Shown here in pieces: positions 4,782-6,994 of a stretch of 6,994 nt of DNA. This DNA is from Mycobacterium sp. (GTDB lineage Bacteria > Actinomycetota > Actinomycetes > Mycobacteriales > Mycobacteriaceae), in assembly GCA_029256565.1 (NCBI GenBank), contig JAQSXQ010000088.1, forward strand, positions 1 to 6,994, read 5' to 3'. The notes below the pieces were generated by a model. That model was not told where the DNA came from, did not search any database, and worked only from the letters and a program-made list of their open reading frames with translations. Made by a program: the position numbers and the translations under genes. The stretch's first letter is position 1. Each line of letters opens with the position of its first letter.

Positions 4782-6259
4782 AGCTCGCCCGCCTCCACTG
4801 CCTCCTTGGTGTGCTGCGCCCGCGCGATGTCCTTGGCGGAGAAGCCGATCCAGAACGCGGCGACGCCCACCAGGATCGAGACGCCCGCAACCCAGAGCAG
4901 GGAGTACGTGTACCCCTCGCCGAGAGCGTCGAGCTGGGGCGGTGTCATGTTCTTCACCGGGCCAGTCGTGCCGCCGAGGTACAGCGTGCGCGACTGCTGG
5001 ACGGCCATGATCGCGACCAGGACGAGCGGTCCGCCGAGGTTCTGCACCATCAGCGTGATCGCCGACACCGGTCCGATCTCGCTGGGCCCCACCTTCGCGA
5101 CCGCGCAGAGCGGCAGCACCACCGAGATGATCCCGATGCCGAAGCCGCCGATCACGATCGGCAGGAAGAGGTTGGGGAAGTACGGGATGGTGCGGTCCAG
5201 CGTCGATCCGTAGAGCATCGCGGCGAGCACGAACAGGCCGCCGCCGATGATCAGCCAGCGTGGGGCGTACATGGGCGCCAGCCGGGTGGCCAGGACGTTG
5301 CCGACCCCGACCGCGACCGCAAACGGCAGGAAGCAGATGCCTGCCTTCAGGGCGGAGTAGCCGAGCACGTCCTGCGCCAGTAGCCCCACCATGACCGTCA
5401 CGGTCAGCAGCACGCCGCCGCCGAGGAACCACGCGGTGAACGTCGCCACCCGGTTGCGGTCACTGAACACCGAGAACGGCACCAGCGGGTTGTCCGCGGT
5501 GCGCTCGACGAAGAAGAACGAGACGAAGAAGACCACGGCGGCGACGGCCGCACCGATCACCCACGGGTCGACCCAGCCGCGTGGCGGGCCCTGGGTGAAC
5601 ACCAGGACCGCCGACGCGCAACCCAGCGTCGCCAGCAGTGCGCCGGTGACGTCGAGCTTGAGCCGTTCGTGGTTGGTCTCGGCGATCTTGTAGACCGCCA
5701 CGACGATGATCACGATGCCGATCGGCACGTTGATGAGGAATGCCAGACGCCACGAGATGACGGTGAGCAGGCCGCCGAGCACCAGGCCCATCACGGACCC
5801 GATGGCCTGCATGCCCGCCGACACCGCCATCGCCTGGTTCCTGGCATGCCCGACCGCGTACGTCGTCGCGATCAGCGCCAACCCGGTCGGCGCGGCCACT
5901 GCCGCTCCGACTCCCTGCAGCGCACGGGCCACGATCAGGGTGTACTCGTCGGTCGCGAGCCCGCAGACCAGCGAGGCGATGGTGAAGACGCCGACGCCGG
6001 AGAGGAACGCCCGTTTGTGGCCGATGGCATCGCCGACCCGGCCGCCGAGCAACAGCAGGCCACCGAACGCCAGCACGTAGGCGGTGATGACCCAGCTCTT
6101 GCCCGCATCCGACATGTCGAGGTCGGCCTGCATCTGCGGTAGCGCGACGATCACGATGGTGCCGTCGAGCGTCGACATCAATTGCATGCCGGTGATCGCG
6201 ATGATGGCGGCACCGAGGACCGATGAGGACAGCGGTGCGGTACCGCGCTCGGCAGACAT
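4778..6259 (-). CDS. efpA: MFS transporter EfpA (DHA2 family, 14 transmembrane helices)
   Basis: EfpA is an inner-membrane major facilitator protein, linked in mycobacteria to drug efflux and lipid transport. The 493-residue sequence has about 14 hydrophobic segments (roughly 14-38, 55-75, 83-100, 107-132, 143-167, 170-190, 203-222, 232-251, 272-294, 305-325, 334-351, 363-388, 397-420, 449-472), as expected for DHA2. Motifs visible are LDGTIVIVALP (31-41), motif A GGRVGDAIGHKRA (72-84), motif B around R112-Q115-G116 and motif C GSVMGLVLGG (154-163). The stretches SRTLYLGGTTGPVK (423-436), YTYSLLWVAG (450-459) and terminal AGEL match M. tuberculosis EfpA as recalled. It lacks the roughly 40-residue polar N-terminal extension of that protein. 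An in-frame TGA 7 codons upstream of the ATG, inside the palindrome at 6269-6286, rules out a longer start. It heads a tight run with the VOC gene and proS. Confidence 0.93.
   Translation of the reverse strand: MSAERGTAPLSSSVLGAAIIAITGMQLMSTLDGTIVIVALPQMQADLDMSDAGKSWVITAYVLAFGGLLLLGGRVGDAIGHKRAFLSGVGVFTIASLVCGLATDEYTLIVARALQGVGAAVAAPTGLALIATTYAVGHARNQAMAVSAGMQAIGSVMGLVLGGLLTVISWRLAFLINVPIGIVIIVVAVYKIAETNHERLKLDVTGALLATLGCASAVLVFTQGPPRGWVDPWVIGAAVAAVVFFVSFFFVERTADNPLVPFSVFSDRNRVATFTAWFLGGGVLLTVTVMVGLLAQDVLGYSALKAGICFLPFAVAVGVGNVLATRLAPMYAPRWLIIGGGLFVLAAMLYGSTLDRTIPYFPNLFLPIVIGGFGIGIISVVLPLCAVAKVGPSEIGPVSAITLMVQNLGGPLVLVAIMAVQQSRTLYLGGTTGPVKNMTPPQLDALGEGYTYSLLWVAGVSILVGVAAFWIGFSAKDIARAQHTKEAVEAGEL
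4792..4796 (-). promoter_or_regulatory. Ribosome binding site of the VOC gene, inside efpA
   Basis: GGAGG within the last codons of efpA, 10 bases before GTG 4781. It supports the GTG start that overlaps the efpA stop and argues against reading the frame further upstream into efpA. Confidence 0.6.
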
Positions 6260-6327
6260 GTCTCGCCACCCTACCGATCAGTAGGGACCGCCGGTAACGG
6301 CAACCGTCGACCGCGCCTTACGAGTCG
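6260..6327. other. Intergenic region between SDR gene and efpA
   Basis: The 68 bp gap holds the efpA translation signal and probably its promoter. On the minus strand AGGG lies 9 bases before the ATG and is itself part of the 18 bp palindrome. A weak promoter guess is TTACCG, 18 bases, TAGGGT on the minus strand, which would put the transcription start almost at the ATG (leaderless or nearly so). No hairpin followed by T's is seen after the SDR stop, so read-through from SDR into efpA remains possible. Confidence 0.45.
6269..6286. promoter_or_regulatory. Near-perfect 18 bp palindrome before efpA, candidate repressor operator
   Basis: CCCTACCGATCAGTAGGG is symmetric at 8 of 9 base pairs around a central GATC, with one mismatch (position 7 against 12). 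It ends 9 bp before the efpA ATG and overlaps both the ribosome-binding GTAGGG and a TAGGGT -10-like hexamer, so a bound protein would block initiation. Size, symmetry and the CTAC...GTAG arms resemble operators of TetR-type repressors, which often control efflux pumps. No regulator gene is in the window. The symmetry is seen; the role is inference. Confidence 0.5.
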
Positions 6328-6994
6328 CTAACCGATGTCGGCGGTCGCCGCTTCGTCGCGCTGCGGCAACAGGTCGTCGAGTCGTTCCCGCAGCGCCGTG
6401 GTGACCAGGCGCCAGGCGTCGGACCCGAGGACGAGCCGCCGCGGCGGGTTCGCCGAGTCGCCGGCACGGATGATCGCGGCGACGGTCTTCTCCTGGCTGT
6501 CGACCATCTCCTCGACCGACGTCGGCGGCGTGTCGGCTGGGCCGCCGCGGTAGGGCTCGCTGAGCGGCACTCTGGTGGCGGCGTCGAAGAACCCCGTCCG
6601 GACGACGCCCGGTTCGACGAGCGTCGTGCGGATGCCGAACGGTTCGACCTCCTGGGCCAGCGCCTCGTAGAACCCCTCGATCCCCCACTTGGTCACGTGG
6701 TACATCGAGAACCCCGGAAAGGCGATGTGGGCGCCCATGCTCGACATCTGCATCAGGAGACCACCGCCCTGGGCGCGCAGATGCGGCACCACGGCACGCG
6801 CCAGCTGCACCGAGCCGGTCAGGTTCGTGTCGATCATGCGGTGCACGTCGTCGTCGGAGAGGTCCTCGGCGGCGCCGAAGACCCCGTAGCCGGCGTTGGC
6901 CACGACGACGTCGATGCGGGCATGTGCGTCGAACGCCTCGTCGACGACGGCACGCAGCCGCGCCGTGTCGGTGACGTCGAGCGGTCGCAGCCAG
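6328..6994 (-). CDS. Short-chain dehydrogenase/reductase (C-terminal 221 residues, N-terminus beyond window)
   Basis: This is a classical SDR, an NAD(P)-dependent cytoplasmic oxidoreductase of unknown substrate. The open frame runs off the right edge, so the TGxxxGIG cofactor loop is not visible. What is visible begins near WLRPLDVTD (the acidic residue after beta-3), then VVVANAGYGVFG (the NAG motif) and the helix with DTNLTGSVQLARAVVPHL. MSSMGAH follows, carrying the catalytic Ser region, then the active-site Y-H-V-T-K (Tyr and Lys present) and IRTTLVEPGVVRTGFF (the PG motif after beta-6). The C-terminal tail (PPRRLVLGSDAWRLVTTALRERLDDLLP) is common in actinobacterial SDRs of secondary or lipid metabolism. 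A GTG at 6903 lies inside the NAG-motif strand and cannot be the true start. The stop is TAG at 6330-6328, 68 bp upstream of efpA on the same strand, so joint transcription is possible. Confidence 0.92.
   Translation of the reverse strand, partial: WLRPLDVTDTARLRAVVDEAFDAHARIDVVVANAGYGVFGAAEDLSDDDVHRMIDTNLTGSVQLARAVVPHLRAQGGGLLMQMSSMGAHIAFPGFSMYHVTKWGIEGFYEALAQEVEPFGIRTTLVEPGVVRTGFFDAATRVPLSEPYRGGPADTPPTSVEEMVDSQEKTVAAIIRAGDSANPPRRLVLGSDAWRLVTTALRERLDDLLPQRDEAATADIG

Noticed and set aside
4782..5432. Upstream extension of the VOC reading frame through efpA (total 447 codons)
   Set aside because: The extension is out-of-frame efpA sequence with Arg/Gly-rich nonsense composition, while the GTG at 4781 has a GGAGG site and begins the recognisable protein.
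5460..6269. A 269-codon minus-strand frame starting GTG at 6269 within efpA
   Set aside because: It is the neighbouring frame of efpA, rich in Arg and His, while the efpA frame shows 14 hydrophobic segments and MFS motifs.
1..6994. CRISPR arrays, insertion sequences, tRNA or rRNA genes, toxin-antitoxin or phage genes
   Set aside because: I looked for regular direct repeats, terminal inverted repeats, tRNA-like cloverleaf ends and small paired genes and found none; the window is nearly filled by eight protein genes.

Overview
This is a 7 kb stretch of a high-GC actinobacterial chromosome, almost certainly from a mycobacterium. By recall, the NusA N-terminus, ProS and EfpA read very close to the Mycobacterium tuberculosis proteins. 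The gene order nusA - rimP - two small divergent genes - proS - efpA matches the M. tuberculosis block Rv2841c-Rv2846c. The VOC gene between proS and efpA, and the SDR gene next to efpA, are not part of that block as I remember it, so an environmental or rapidly growing species (Mycolicibacterium-like) is my guess. No mobile element, CRISPR array, tRNA or rRNA is visible.

Layout. Positions 1-1054, minus strand: rimP then nusA, start/stop overlapped (ATGA); this is the head of the ribosome-maturation/transcription-factor operon, and nusA runs off the left edge. Positions 1055-1218: a 164 bp divergent intergenic region with a 13 bp palindrome. Positions 1219-2291, plus strand: a two-gene unit, also ATGA-overlapped. 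The first gene encodes a small twin-arginine lipoprotein. The second encodes a ferritin-like (DUF4439-type) protein with an extremely Thr/Pro-rich N-terminus. Positions 2304-4061, minus strand: proS, converging on the previous unit with only 12 bp between stops. Both stop codons lie in one small hairpin. Positions 4089-4781, minus: a two-domain protein (degenerate pterin-dehydratase-like N-terminus plus VOC/glyoxalase-like C-terminus). Positions 4779-6259, minus: efpA, a 14-helix MFS transporter, overlapping the VOC gene by GTGA. Positions 6260-6327: a 68 bp gap with an 18 bp near-perfect palindrome just upstream of efpA. Positions 6328-6994, minus: a short-chain dehydrogenase, N-terminus beyond the right edge.

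How it fits together. Most of the window is conserved housekeeping (transcription elongation, 30S maturation, prolyl-tRNA charging). The less explained parts are the exported lipoprotein/ferritin-like pair and the efpA-VOC-proS run, where tight spacing suggests that a membrane transporter, an uncharacterised VOC fusion and an essential tRNA synthetase are co-expressed, possibly under a repressor acting at the palindrome before efpA. I found no strong evidence of a wholly new system. The best leads are the efpA operator candidate, the PCD-like/VOC fusion, and the lipoprotein/ferritin-like pair.
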